From the NCBI GenBank assembly GCA_963082875.1, contig OY720101.1, positions 496,001-560,000 of the forward strand: DNA of 64,000 bases, read 5' to 3'. The DNA is from Corella eumyota (taxonomy: Eukaryota; Chordata; Ascidiacea; Phlebobranchia; Corellidae). This document shows, piece after piece, positions 9,022-22,700 of this stretch. A model generated the notes under the pieces. It ran no database searches. It was not told the DNA's origin and saw only the letters and a program-made list of their open reading frames with translations. Every line of letters begins with the position of its first letter. Position 1 is the stretch's first letter. The position numbers were made by a program, and so were the translations under genes.

Positions 9022-12000
9022 ATTAATATGAAAATTAACTTAAAAATTTGTCCCGAACATAGAAAATAACTTAAAATTTGTCCCGAACATAGAAAATAAC
9101 TTAAAATTTGTCCCCAACATAGAAAATAACTTAAAATTTGTCCCGAACATAAAAAATAACTTAAAATTGGCCCCGAACATAAAAAATAACTTAAAAATTT
9201 GTCCCGAACATAGAAAATAACTTAAAATTGGCCCCCAACATAAAAAATAACTTAAAATTTGTCCCCAACATAGAAAATAACTTAAAATTGGCCTCCAACA
9301 TAAAAAATAACTTAAAATTTGTCCCCAACATAGAAAATAACTTAAAATTGGCCCCCAACATGAAAAATACTTTAAATTTGTCCCCTTACATAGAAAATAA
9401 CTTAAAATTGGCCCCGAACATAAAAAATAACTTAAAATTTGTCCCCAACATAGAAAATAACTTAAAATTGGCCCCCAACATGGAAAATACTTTAAATTTG
9501 TCCCCTTACATAGAAAATAACTTAAAATTGACCCCCAACATAAAAAATAACTTAAAATTTGTCCCCAACATAGAAAATAACTTAAAATTGGCCCCCAACA
9601 TGAAAAATACTTTAAATTTGTCCCCTTACATAGAAAATAACTTAAAATTGGCCCCGAACATAGAAAATAACTTAAAATTTGTCCCCAACATAGAAAATAA
9701 CTTAAAATTGGCCCCCAACATGGAAAATACTTTAAATTTGTCCCCTTACATAGAAAATAACTTAAAATTGACCCCCAACATAAAAAATAACTTAAAATTT
9801 GTCCCCAACATAGAAAATAACTTAAAATTGGCCCCCAACATGGAAAATACTTTAAATTTGTCCCTTACATAGAAAATAACTTAAAATTGGCCCCGAACAT
9901 AAAAAATAACTTAAAATTTGTCCCCAACATAGAAAATAACTTAAAATTGGCCCCCAACATGGAAAATACTTTAAATTTGTCCCCTTACATAGAAAATAAC
10001 TTAAAATTGGTCCCAAACATAAAAAATAATTTAAAATTTGTCCCCAACATAGAAAATAACTAAAAATTGGTCCCTAACATAGAAAATACTTTAAAATTGT
10101 CCCTAACATAGAAAATAACTAAAAATTGGTCCCCTAACATAGAAAATAACTTAAAATTTGTCCCCTTACATAGAAAATAACTTAAAATTGGCCCCGAACA
10201 TAAAAAATAACTTAAAATTTGTCCCCAACATAGAAAATAACTTAAAATTGGCCCCCAACATAAAAAATAACTTCAAATTTGTCCCCAACATAGAAAATAA
10301 CTTAAAATTGGCCCCCAACATGGAAAATACTTTAAATTTGTCCCCTTACATAGAAAATAACTAAAAATTGGTCCCAAACATAGAAAATAATTTAAAATTT
10401 GTCCCCAACATAGAAAATAACTAAAAATTGGTCCCTAACATAGAAAATACTTTAAAATTGTCCCTAACATAGAAAATAACTAAAAATTGGTCCCCTAACA
10501 TAGAAAATAACTTAAAATTTGTCCCCTTACATAGAAAATAACTTAAAATTGGCCCCGAACATAAAAAATAACTTAAAATTTGTCCCCAACATAGAAAATA
10601 ACTTAAAATTGGCCCCCAACATAAAAAATAACTTAAAATTTGTCCCCAACATAGAAAATAACTTAAAATTGGCCCCCAACATGGAAAATACTTTAAATTT
10701 GTCCCCTTACATAGAAAATAACTTAAAATTGGCCCCGAACATAAAAAATAACTTAAAATTTGTCCCCAACATAGAAAATAACTTAAAATTGGCCCCCAAC
10801 ATGAAAAATACTTTAAATTTGTCCCCTTACATAGAAAATAACTTAAAATTGGCCCCGAACATAAAAAATAACTTAAAATTTGTCCCCAACATAGAAAATA
10901 ACTTAAAATTGGCCCCCAACATGGAAAATACTTTAAATTTGTCCCCTTACATAGAAAATAACTTAAAATTGGCCCCCAACATAAAAAATAACTTAAAATT
11001 TGTCCCCAACATAGAAAATAACTTAAAATTGGCCCCCAACATGGAAAATACTTTAAATTTGTCCCTTACATAGAAAATAACTTAAAATTGGCCCCGAACA
11101 TAAAAAATAACTTAAAATTTGTCCCCAACATAGAAAATAACTTAAAATTGGCCCCCAACATTGAAAATACTTTAAATTTGTCCCCTTACATAGAAAATAA
11201 CTTAAAATTGGTCCCAAACATAGAAAATAATTTAAAATTTGTCCCCAACATAGAAAATAACTTAAAATTGGCCCCCAACATGGAAAATACTTTAAATTTG
11301 TCCCTTACATAGAAAATAACTTAAAATTGGCCCCGAACATAAAAAATAACTTAAAATTTGTCCCCAACATAGAAAATAACTTAAAATTGGCCCCCAACAT
11401 GGAAAATACTTTAAATTTGTCCCCTTACATAGAAAATAACTTAAAATTGGTCCCAAATATAGAAAATAATTTAAAATTTGTCCCCAACATAGAAAATAAC
11501 TAAAAATTGGTCCCTAACATAGAAAATACTTTAAAATTGTCCCTAACATAGAAAATAACTAAAAATTGGTCCCCTAACATAGAAAATAACTTAAAATTTG
11601 TCCCCTTACATAGAAAATAACTTAAAATTGGCCCCGAACATAAAAAATAACTTAAAATTTGTCCCCAACATAGAAAATAACTTAAAATTGGCCCCCAACA
11701 TAAAAAATAACTTAAAATTTGTCCCCAACATAGAAAATAACTTAAAATTGGCCCCCAACATGGAAAATACTTTAAATTTGTCCCCTTACATAGAAAATAA
11801 CTTAAAATTGGTCCCAAACATAGAAAATAATTTAAAATTTGTCCCCAACATAGAAAATAACTAAAAATTGGTCCCTAACATAGAAAATACTTTAAAATTG
11901 TCCCTAACATAGAAAATAACTAAAAATTGGTCCCCTAACATAGAAAATAACTTAAAATTTGTCCCCTTACATAGAAAATAACTTAAAATTGGCCCCGAAC

Positions 12001-15000
12001 ATAAAAAATAACTTAAAATTTGTCCCCAACATAGAAAATAACTTAAAATTGGCCCCCAACATAAAAAATAACTTAAAATTTGTCCCCAACATAGAAAATA
12101 ACTTAAAATTGGCCCCCAACATGGAAAATACTTTAAATTTGTCCCCTTACATAGAAAATAACTTAAAATTGGCCCCGAACATAAAAAATAACTTAAAATT
12201 TGTCCCCAACATAGAAAATAACTTAAAATTGGCCCCCAACATGGAAAATACTTTAAATTTGTCCCCTTACATAGAAAATAACTTAAAATTAGCCCCGAAC
12301 ATAAAAAATAACTTAAAATTTGTCCCCAACATAGAAAATAACTTAAAATTGGCCCCCAACATGGAAAATACTTTAAATTTGTCCCTTTACATAGAAAATA
12401 ACTTAAAATTGGCCCCCAACATAAAAAATAACTTAAAATTTGTCCCCAACATAGAAAATAACTTAAAATTGGCCCCCAACATGGAAAATACTTTAAATTT
12501 GTCCCTTACATAGAAAATAACTTAAAATTGGCCCCGAACATAAAAAATAACTTAAAATTTGTCCCCAACATAGAAAATAACTTAAAATTGGCCCCCAACA
12601 TGGAAAATACTTTAAATTTGTCCCCTTACATAGAAAATAACTTAAAATTGGTCCCAAACATAGAAAATAATTTAAAATTTGTCCCCAACATAGAAAATAA
12701 CTTAAAATTGGCCCCCAACATGGAAAATACTTTAAATTTGTCCCTTACATAGAAAATAACTTAAAATTGGCCCCGAACATAAAAAATAACTTAAAATTTG
12801 TCCCCAACATAGAAAATAACTTAAAATTGGCCCCCAACATGGAAAATACTTTAAATTTGTCCCCTTACATAGAAAATAACTTAAAATTGGTCCCAAACAT
12901 AGAAAATAATTTAAAATTTGTCCCCAACATAGAAAATAACTAAAAATTGGTCCCTAACATAGAAAATACTTTAAAATTGTCCCTAACATAGAAAATAACT
13001 AAAAATTGGTCCCCTAACATAGAAAATAACTTAAAATTTGTCCCCTTACATAGAAAATAACTTAAAATTGGCCCCGAACATAAAAAATAACTTAAAATTT
13101 GTCCCCAACATAGAAAATAACTTAAAATTGGCCCCCAACATAAAAAATAACTTAAAATTTGTCCCCAACATAGAAAATAACTTAAAATTGGCCCCCAACA
13201 TGGAAAATACTTTAAATTTGTCCCCTTACATAGAAAATAACTTAAAATTGGTCCCAAACATAGAAAATAATTTAAAATTTGTCCCCAACATAGAAAATAA
13301 CTAAAAATTGGTCCCTAACATAGAAAATACTTTAAAATTGTCCCTAACATAGAAAATAACTAAAAATTGGTCCCCTAACATAGAAAATAACTTAAAATTG
13401 GCCCCGAACATAAAAAATAACTTAAAATTTGTCCCCAACATAGAAAATAACTTAAAATTGGCCCCCAACATAAAAAATAACTTAAAATTTGTCCCCAACA
13501 TAGAAAATAACTTAAAATTGGCACCCAACATGGAAAATACTTTAAATTTGTCCCCTTACATAGAAAATAACTTAAAATTGGCCCCCAACATAAAAAATAA
13601 CTTAAAATTTGTCCCCAACATAGAAAATAACTTAAAATTGGCCCCCAACATGGAAAATACTTTAAATTTGTCCCCTTACATAGAAAATAACTTAAAATTG
13701 GCCCCGAACATAAAAAATAACTTAAAATTTGTCCCCAACATAGAAAATAACTTAAAATTGGCCCCGAACATAAAAAATAACTTAAAATTTGTCCCCAACA
13801 TAGAAAATAACTTAAAATTGGCCCCCAACATAAAAAATAACTTAAAATTTGTCCCCAACATAGAAAATAACTTAAAATTGGCCCCCAACATGGAAAATAC
13901 TTTAAATTTGTCCCCTTACATAGAAAATAACTTAAAATTGGCCCCCAACATAAAAAATAACTTAAAATTTGTCCCCAACATAGAAAATAACTTAAAATTG
14001 GCCCCCAACATGGAAAATACTTTAAATTTGTCCCCTTACATAGAAAATAACTTAAAATTGGCCCCGAACATAAAAAATAACTTAAAATTTGTCCCCAACA
14101 TAGAAAATAACTTAAAATTGGCCCCCAACATGGAAAATACTTTAAATTTGTCCCCTTACATAGAAAATAACTTAAAATTGGCCCCCAACATAAAAAATAA
14201 CTTAAAATTTGTCCCCAACATAGAAAATAACTTAAAATTGGCCTCCAACATGGAAAATACTTTAAATTTGTCCCTTACATAGAAAATAACTTAAAATTGG
14301 CCCCGAACATAAAAAATAACTTAAAATTTGTCCCCAACATAGAAAATAACTTAAAATTGGCCCCCAACATGGAAAATACTTTAAATTTGTCCCCTTACAT
14401 AGAAAATAACTTAAAATTGGTCCCAAACATAGAAAATAATTTAAAATTTGTCCCCAACATAGAAAATAACTAAAAATTGGTCCCTAACATAGAAAATACT
14501 TTAAAATTGTCCCTAACATAGAAAATAACTAAAAATTGGTCCCCTAACATAGAAAATAACTTAAAATTTGTCCCCTTACATAGAAAATAACTTAAAATTG
14601 GCCCCGAACATAAAAAATAACTTAAAATTTGTCCCCAACATAGAAAATAACTTAAAATTGGCCCCCAACATAAAAAATAACTTAAAATTTGTCCCCAACA
14701 TAGAAAATAACTTAAAATTGGCCCCCAACATGGAAAATACTTTAAATTTGTCCCCTTACATAGAAAATAACTTAAAATTGGTCCCAAACATAGAAAATAA
14801 TTTAAAATTTGTCCCCAACATAGAAAATAACTAAAAATTGGTCCCTAACATAGAAAATACTTTAAAATTGTCCCTAACATAGAAAATAACTAAAAATTGG
14901 TCCCCTAACATAGAAAATAACTTAAAATTTGTCCCCTTACATAGAAAATAACTTAAAATTGGCCCCGAACATAAAAAATAACTTAAAATTTGTCCCCAAC

Positions 15001-18000
15001 ATAGAAAATAACTTAAAATTGGCCCCCAACATAAAAAATAACTTAAAATTTGTCCCCAACATAGAAAATAACTTAAAATTGGCCCCCAACATGGAAAATA
15101 CTTTAAATTTGTCCCCTTACATAGAAAATAACTTAAAATTGGCCCCGAACATAAAAAATAACTTAAAATTTGTCCCCAACATAGAAAATAACTTAAAATT
15201 GGCCCCCAACATAAAAAATAACTTAAAATTTGTCCCCAACATAGAAAATAACTTAAAATTGGCCCCCAACATGGAAAATACTTTAAATTTGTCCCCTTAC
15301 ATAGAAAATAACTTAAAATTGGTCCCAAACATAGAAAATAATTTAAAATTTGTCCCCAACATAGAAAATAACTAAAAATTGGTCCCTAACATAGAAAATA
15401 CTTTAAAATTGTCCCTAACATAGAAAATAACTAAAAATTGGTCCCCTAACATAGAAAATAACTTAAAATTTGTCCCCTTACATAGAAAATAACTTAAAAT
15501 TGGCCCCGAACATAAAAAATAACTTAAAATTTGTCCCCAACATAGAAAATAACTTAAAATTGGCCCCCAACATAAAAAATAACTTAAAATTTGTCCCCAA
15601 CATAGAAAATAACTTAAAATTGGCCCCCAACATGGAAAATACTTTAAATTTGTCCCCTTACATAGAAAATAACTTAAAATTGGCCCCGAACATAAAAAAT
15701 AACTTAAAATTTGTCCCCAACATAGAAAATAACTTAAAATTGGCCCCCAACATGGAAAATACTTTAAATTTGTCCCCTTACATAGAAAATAACTTAAAAT
15801 TGGCCCCCAACATAAAAAATAACTTAAAATTTGTCCCCAACATAGAAAATAACTTAAAATTGGCCCCCAACATGGAAAATACTTTAAATTTGTCCCTTAC
15901 ATAGAAAATAACTTAAAATTGGCCCCGAACATAAAAAATAACTTAAAATTTGTCCCCAACATAGAAAATAACTTAAAATTGGCCCCCAACATGGAAAATA
16001 CTTAAAATTTGTCCCCAACATAGAAAATAACTTAAAATTGGTCCCAAACATAGAAAATAATTTAAAATTTGTCCCCAACATAGAAAATAACTAAAAATTG
16101 GTCCCTAACATAGAAAATACTTTAAAATTGTCCCTAACATAGAAAATAACTAAAAATTGGCCCCGAACATAAAAAATAACTTAAAATTTGTCCCCAACAT
16201 AGAAAATAACTTAAAATTGGCCCCCAACATGGAAAATACTTTAAATTTGTCCCCTTACATAGAAAATAACTTAAAATTGGCCCCGAACATAAAAAATAAC
16301 TTAAAATTTGTCCCCAACATAGAAAATAGCTTAAAATTGGCCCCCAACATGGAAAATACTTTAAATTTGTCCCCTTACATAGAAAATAACTTAAAATTGG
16401 CCCCCAACATAAAAAATAACTTAAAATTTGTCCCCAACATAGAAAATAACTTAAAATTGGCCCCCAACATGGAAAATACTTTAAATTTGTCCCTTACATA
16501 GAAAATAACTTAAAATTGGCCCCCAACATAAAAAATAACTTAAAATTTGTCCCCAACATAGAAAATAACTTAAAATTGGCCCCCAACATGAAAAATACTT
16601 TAAATTTGTCCCCTTACATAGAAAATAACTTAAAATTGGTCCCAAACATAGAAAATAATTTAAAATTTGTCCCCAACATAGAAAATAACTAAAAATTGGT
16701 CCCTAACATAGAAAATACTTTAAAATTGTCCCTAACATAGAAAATAACTAAAAATTGGTCCCCTAACATAGAAAATAACTTAAAATTTGTCCCCTTACAT
16801 AGAAAATAACTTAAAATTGGCCCCGAACATAAAAAATAACTTAAAATTTGTCCCCAACATAGAAAATAACTTAAAATTGGCCCCCAACATAAAAAATAAC
16901 TTAAAATTGTTGTAGAAAATAACTTAAAATTGGCCCCCAACATGGAAAATACTTTAAATTTGTCCCCTTACATAGAAAATAACTTAAAATTGGTCCCAAA
17001 CATAGAAAATAATTTAAAATTTGTCCCCAACATAGAAAATAACTAAAAATTGGTCCCTAACATAGAAAATACTTTAAAATTGTCCCTAACATAGAAAATA
17101 ACTAAAAATTGGTCCCCTAACATAGAAAATAACTTAAAATTTGTCCCCTTACATAGAAAATAACTTAAAATTGGCCCCGAACATAAAAAATAACTTAAAA
17201 TTTGTCCCCAACATAGAAAATAACTTAAAATTGGCCCCCAACATAAAAAATAACTTAAAATTTGTCCCCAACATAGAAAATAACTTAAAATTGGCCCCCA
17301 ACATGGAAAATACTTTAAATTTGTCCCCTTACATAGAAAATAACTTAAAATTGGCCCCGAACATAAAAAATAACTTAAAATTTGTCCCCAACATAGAAAA
17401 TAACTTAAAATTGGCCCCCAACATGGAAAATACTTTAAATTTGTCCCCTTACATAGAAAATAACTTAAAATTGGCCCCGAACATAAAAAATAACTTAAAA
17501 TTTGTCCCCAACATAGAAAATAGCTTAAAATTGGCCCCCAACATGGAAAATACTTTAAATTTGTCCCCTTACATAGAAAATAACTTAAAATTGGCCCCCA
17601 ACATAAAAAATAACTTAAAATTTGTCCCCAACATAGAAAATAACTTAAAATTGGCCCCCAACATGGAAAATACTTTAAATTTGTCCCTTACATAGAAAAT
17701 AACTTAAAATTGGCCCCCAACATAAAAAATAACTTAAAATTTGTCCCCAACATAGAAAATAACTTAAAATTGGCCCCCAACATGAAAAATACTTTAAATT
17801 TGTCCCCTTACATAGAAAATAACTTAAAATTGGTCCCAAACATAGAAAATAATTTAAAATTTGTCCCCAACATAGAAAATAACTAAAAATTGGTCCCTAA
17901 CATAGAAAATACTTTAAAATTGTCCCTAACATAGAAAATAACTAAAAATTGGTCCCCTAACATAGAAAATAACTTAAAATTTGTCCCCTTACATAGAAAA

Positions 18001-19700
18001 TAACTTAAAATTGGCCCCGAACATAAAAAATAACTTAAAATTTGTCCCCAACATAGAAAATAACTTAAAATTGGCCCCCAACATAAAAAATAACTTAAAA
18101 TTTGTCCCCAACATAGAAAATAACTTAAAATTGGCCCCCAACATGGAAAATACTTTAAATTTGTCCCCTTACATAGAAAATAACTTAAAATTGGTCCCAA
18201 ACATAGAAAATAATTTAAAATTTGTCCCCAACATAGAAAATAACTAAAAATTGGTCCCTAACATAGAAAATACTTTAAAATTGTCCCTAACATAGAAAAT
18301 AACTAAAAATTGGTCCCCTAACATAGAAAATAACTTAAAATTTGTCCCCTTACATAGAAAATAACTTAAAATTGGCCCCGAACATAAAAAATAACTTAAA
18401 ATTTGTCCCCAACATAGAAAATAACTTAAAATTGGCCCCCAACATAAAAAATAACTTAAAATTTGTCCCCAACATAGAAAATAACTTAAAATTGGCCCCC
18501 AACATGGAAAATACTTTAAATTTGTCCCCTTACATAGAAAATAACTTAAAATTGGCCCCGAACATAAAAAATAACTTAAAATTTGTCCCCAACATAGAAA
18601 ATAACTTAAAATTGGCCCCCAACATGGAAAATACTTTAAATTTGTCCCCTTACATAGAAAATAACTTAAAATTGGCCCCGAACATAAAAAATAACTTAAA
18701 ATTTGTCCCCAACATAGAAAATAACTTAAAATTGGCCCCCAACATGGAAAATACTTTAAATTTGTCCCCTTACATAGAAAATAACTTAAAATTGGCCCCC
18801 AACATAAAAAATAACTTAAAATTTGTCCCCAACATAGAAAATAACTTAAAATTGGCCTCCAACATGGAAAATACTTTAAATTTGTCCCTTACATAGAAAA
18901 CAACTTAAAATTGGCCCCGAACATAAAAAATAACTTAAAATTTGTCCCCAACATAGAAAATAACTTAAAATTGGCCCCCAACATGGAAAATACTTTAAAT
19001 TTGTCCCCTTACATAGAAAATAACTTAAAATTGGTCCCAAACATAGAAAATAATTTAAAATTTGTCCCCAACATAGAAAATAACTAAAAATTGGTCCCTA
19101 ACATAGAAAATACTTTAAAATTGTCCCTAACATAGAAAATAACTAAAAATTGGTCCCCTAACATAGAAAATAACTTAAAATTTGTCCCCTTACATAGAAA
19201 ATAACTTAAAATTGGCCCCGAACATAAAAAATAACTTAAAATTTGTCCCCAACATAGAAAATAACTTAAAATTGGCCCCCAACATAAAAAATAACTTAAA
19301 ATTTGTCCCCAACATAGAAAATAACTTAAAATTGGCCCCCAACATGGAAAATACTTTAAATTTGTCCCCTTACATAGAAAATAACTTAAAATTGGTCCCA
19401 AACATAGAAAATAATTTAAAATTTGTCCCCAACATAAAAAATAACTAAAAATTGGTCCCTAACATAGAAAATACTTTAAAATTGTCCCTAACATAGAAAA
19501 TAACTAAAAATTGGTCCCCTAACATAGAAAATAACTTAAAATTGGCCCCCAACATAAAAAATAACTTAAAATTGGTCCCAAACATAGAAAATAATTTAAA
19601 ATTTGTCCCCAACATAGAAAATAACTAAAAAGTGGTCCCTAACATAGAAAATACTTTAAAATTGTCCCTAACATAGAAAATAACTAAAAATTGGTCCCCT
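9022..19700. repeat. Satellite block A1
   Basis: Class A monomers. The recurring 120-bp tetrad is four monomers ending in order TTGGCCCCGA, TTTGTCCCCA, TTGGCCCCCA and TTTGTCCCCTT, the last one beginning ACATGGAAAATACTTT. A 361-bp cassette with AATAATTTAAAATTTG and AACTAAAAATTGGTCCC monomers recurs (11,598 and 11,959; 14,568 and 14,929; 17,981 and 18,342). A 1,440-bp super-period relates 11,500-11,864 to 12,940-13,304. The first ~200 bp (9,022-9,230) are simple unordered monomers. Confidence 0.92.
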
Positions 19701-22700
19701 AACATAGAAAATAACTTAAAATTTGTCCCCCAACATAGAAAATAACTTAAAATTTGTCCCAAACATGGAAACCTGAAAATAACTTAAAACTTGTCCCAAC
19801 ATAGAGAATAACTTAAACACTTTGTCCCCAACTTGGAAAATAACTTAAAATTTGTCCCCAAACATAGAAAATAACCTAAAATTTGCCCCGAACATGAAAA
19901 ATAACCTAAAATTTGTCCCTTAACATAGAAAATAACTTAAAATTGTCCCCGAACATGGAAAATAACCTAAAATTTGTCCCCTAACATAGAAAATAACTTA
20001 AAATTGGTCCCAAACATAGAAAATAATTTAAAATTTGTCCAATAAAATAGAAAATAACTTAAAACTGGCCCCGAACATAGAAAATAACTTAAAATTTGTC
20101 CCGAACATAGAAAATAACTTAAAATTTGTCCAATAAAATAGAAAATAACTTAAAACTGGCCCCGAACATAGAAAATAACTTAAAATTTGTCCCCGAACAT
20201 AGAAAATAACTTAAAATTTGTCCCTAACATAGAAAATAACTTAAAACTGGCCCCGAACATAGAAAATAACTTAAAATTTGTCCCTAACATAGAAAATAAC
20301 TTAAAATTTGTCCCGAACATAGAAAATAACTTAAAATTTGTCCCGAACATAGAAAATAACTTAAAACTGGCCCCGAACATAGAAAATAACCTAAAATTCG
20401 TCCCGAACATGAAAAATAACCTAAAATTTGTCCCCTAACATAGAAAATAACTTAAAATTGTCCCCGAACATGAAAAATAACCTAAAATTTGTCCCAACAT
20501 AGAAAATAACTTAAAATTTGTCCCTTACATAGAAAATAACTTAAAATTGGTCCCCCTACATAGAAAATAACTTAAAATTGGTCCCCCTACATAGAAAATA
20601 ACTTAAAATTGGCCCCAACATAGAAAATAACTTAAAATTGGCCCCAACATAGAAAATAACCTAAAATTTGTCCCCCAACATAGAAAATAACTTAAAATTT
20701 GTCCCCAAACATAGAAAATAACTTAAAATTGGCCCCAACATAGAAAATAACTTAAAATTGGTCCCCCTACATAGAAAATAACTTAAAATTGGCCCCAACA
20801 TAGAAAATAACTTAAAATTTGTCCCTAACATAGAAAATAACTTAAAATTTGTCCCGAACATGAAAAATAACCTAAAATTTGTCCCCTAACATAGAAAATA
20901 ACTTAAAATTGTCCCTAACATAGAAAATAACTTAAAATTGGCCCCAACATAGAAAATAACCTAAAATTTGTCCCCCAACATAGAAAATAACTTAAAATTT
21001 GTCCCCTAACATAGAAAATAACTTAAAATTTGTCCCCAACATAGAAAATAACTTAAAATTGGCCCCAACATAGAAAATAACCTAAAATTTGTCCCCGAAC
21101 ATAGAAAATAACTTAAAATTTGTCCCCAAACATAGAAAATAACTTAAAATTGGCCCCAACATAGAAAATAACCTAAAATTTGTCCCGAACATGAAAAATA
21201 ACCTAAAATTTATCCCCTAACATAGAAAATAACTTAAAATTGTCCCCGAACATGGAAAATAACCTAAAACTTGTTCCAACATAGAGAATAACTTAAAATT
21301 TGTCCCTAACATAGAAAATAACTTAAAATTGGTCCCCCTACATAGAAAATAACTTAAAATTTCCCCAACATAGAAAATAACTTAAAATTTGTCCCTAACA
21401 TAGAAAATAACCTAAAATTTGTCCCGAACATGAAAAATAACTTAAAATTTGTCCCCTAACATAGAAAATAACTTAAAATTGTCCCTAACATAGAAAATAA
21501 CTTAAAATTGGCCCCAACATAGAAAATAACCTAAAATTTGTCCCGAACATAAAAAATAACCTAAAATTTGTCCCCTAGCATAGAAAATAACTTAAAATTG
21601 TCCCCGAACATGGAAAATAACCTAAAATTTGTCCCCTAACATAGAAAATAACTTAAAATTGGTCCCTAACATAAAAAATAACTTAAAATTTGTCCAATAA
21701 AATAGAAAATAACTTAAAACTGGCTCCGAACATAGAAAATAACTTAAAATTTGTCCCGAACATGAAAAATAACCTAAAATTTGTCCCCTAACATAGAAAA
21801 TAACTTAAAATTGTCCCTAACATAGAAAATAACTTAAAATTGGCCCCAACATAGAAAATAACCTAAAATTTGTCCCCCAACATAGAAAATAACTTAAAAT
21901 TTGTCCCCAAACATAGAAAATAACTTAAAATTGGCCCCAACATAGAAAATAACCTAAAATTTGTCCCGAACATGAAAAATAACCTAAAATTTGTCCCCTA
22001 ACATAGAAAATAACTTAAAATTGTCCCCGAACATGGAAAATAACTTAAAATTTGTCCCTTACATAGAAAATAACTTAAAATTGGTCCCCCTACATAGAAA
22101 ATAACTTAAAATTGGTCCCCCTACATAGAAAATAACTTAAAATTGGCCCCAACATAGAAAATAACTTAAAATTGGCCCCAACATAGAAAATAACCTAAAA
22201 TTTGTCCCCCAACATAGAAAATAACTTAAAATTTGTCCCCAAACATAGAAAATAACTTAAAATTGGCCCCAACATAGAAAATAACTTAAAATTGGCCCCA
22301 ACATAGAAAATAACCTAAAATTTGTCCCCCAACATAGAAAATAACTTAAAATTTGTCCCCAAACATAGAAAATAACTTAAAATTGGCCCCAACATAGAAA
22401 ATAACTTAAAATTGGTCCCCCTACATAGAAAATAACTTAAAATTGGCCCCAACATAGAAAATAACTTAAAATTTGTCCCTAACATAGAAAATAACTTAAA
22501 ATTTGTCCCGAACATGAAAAATAACCTAAAATTTGTACCCTAACATAGAAAATAACTTAAAATTGTCCCTAACATAGAAAATAACTTAAAATTGGCCCCA
22601 ACATAGAAAATAACCTAAAATTTGTCCCCCAACATAGAAAATAACTTAAAATTTGTCCCCTAACATAGAAAATAACTTAAAATTTGTCCCCAACATAGAA

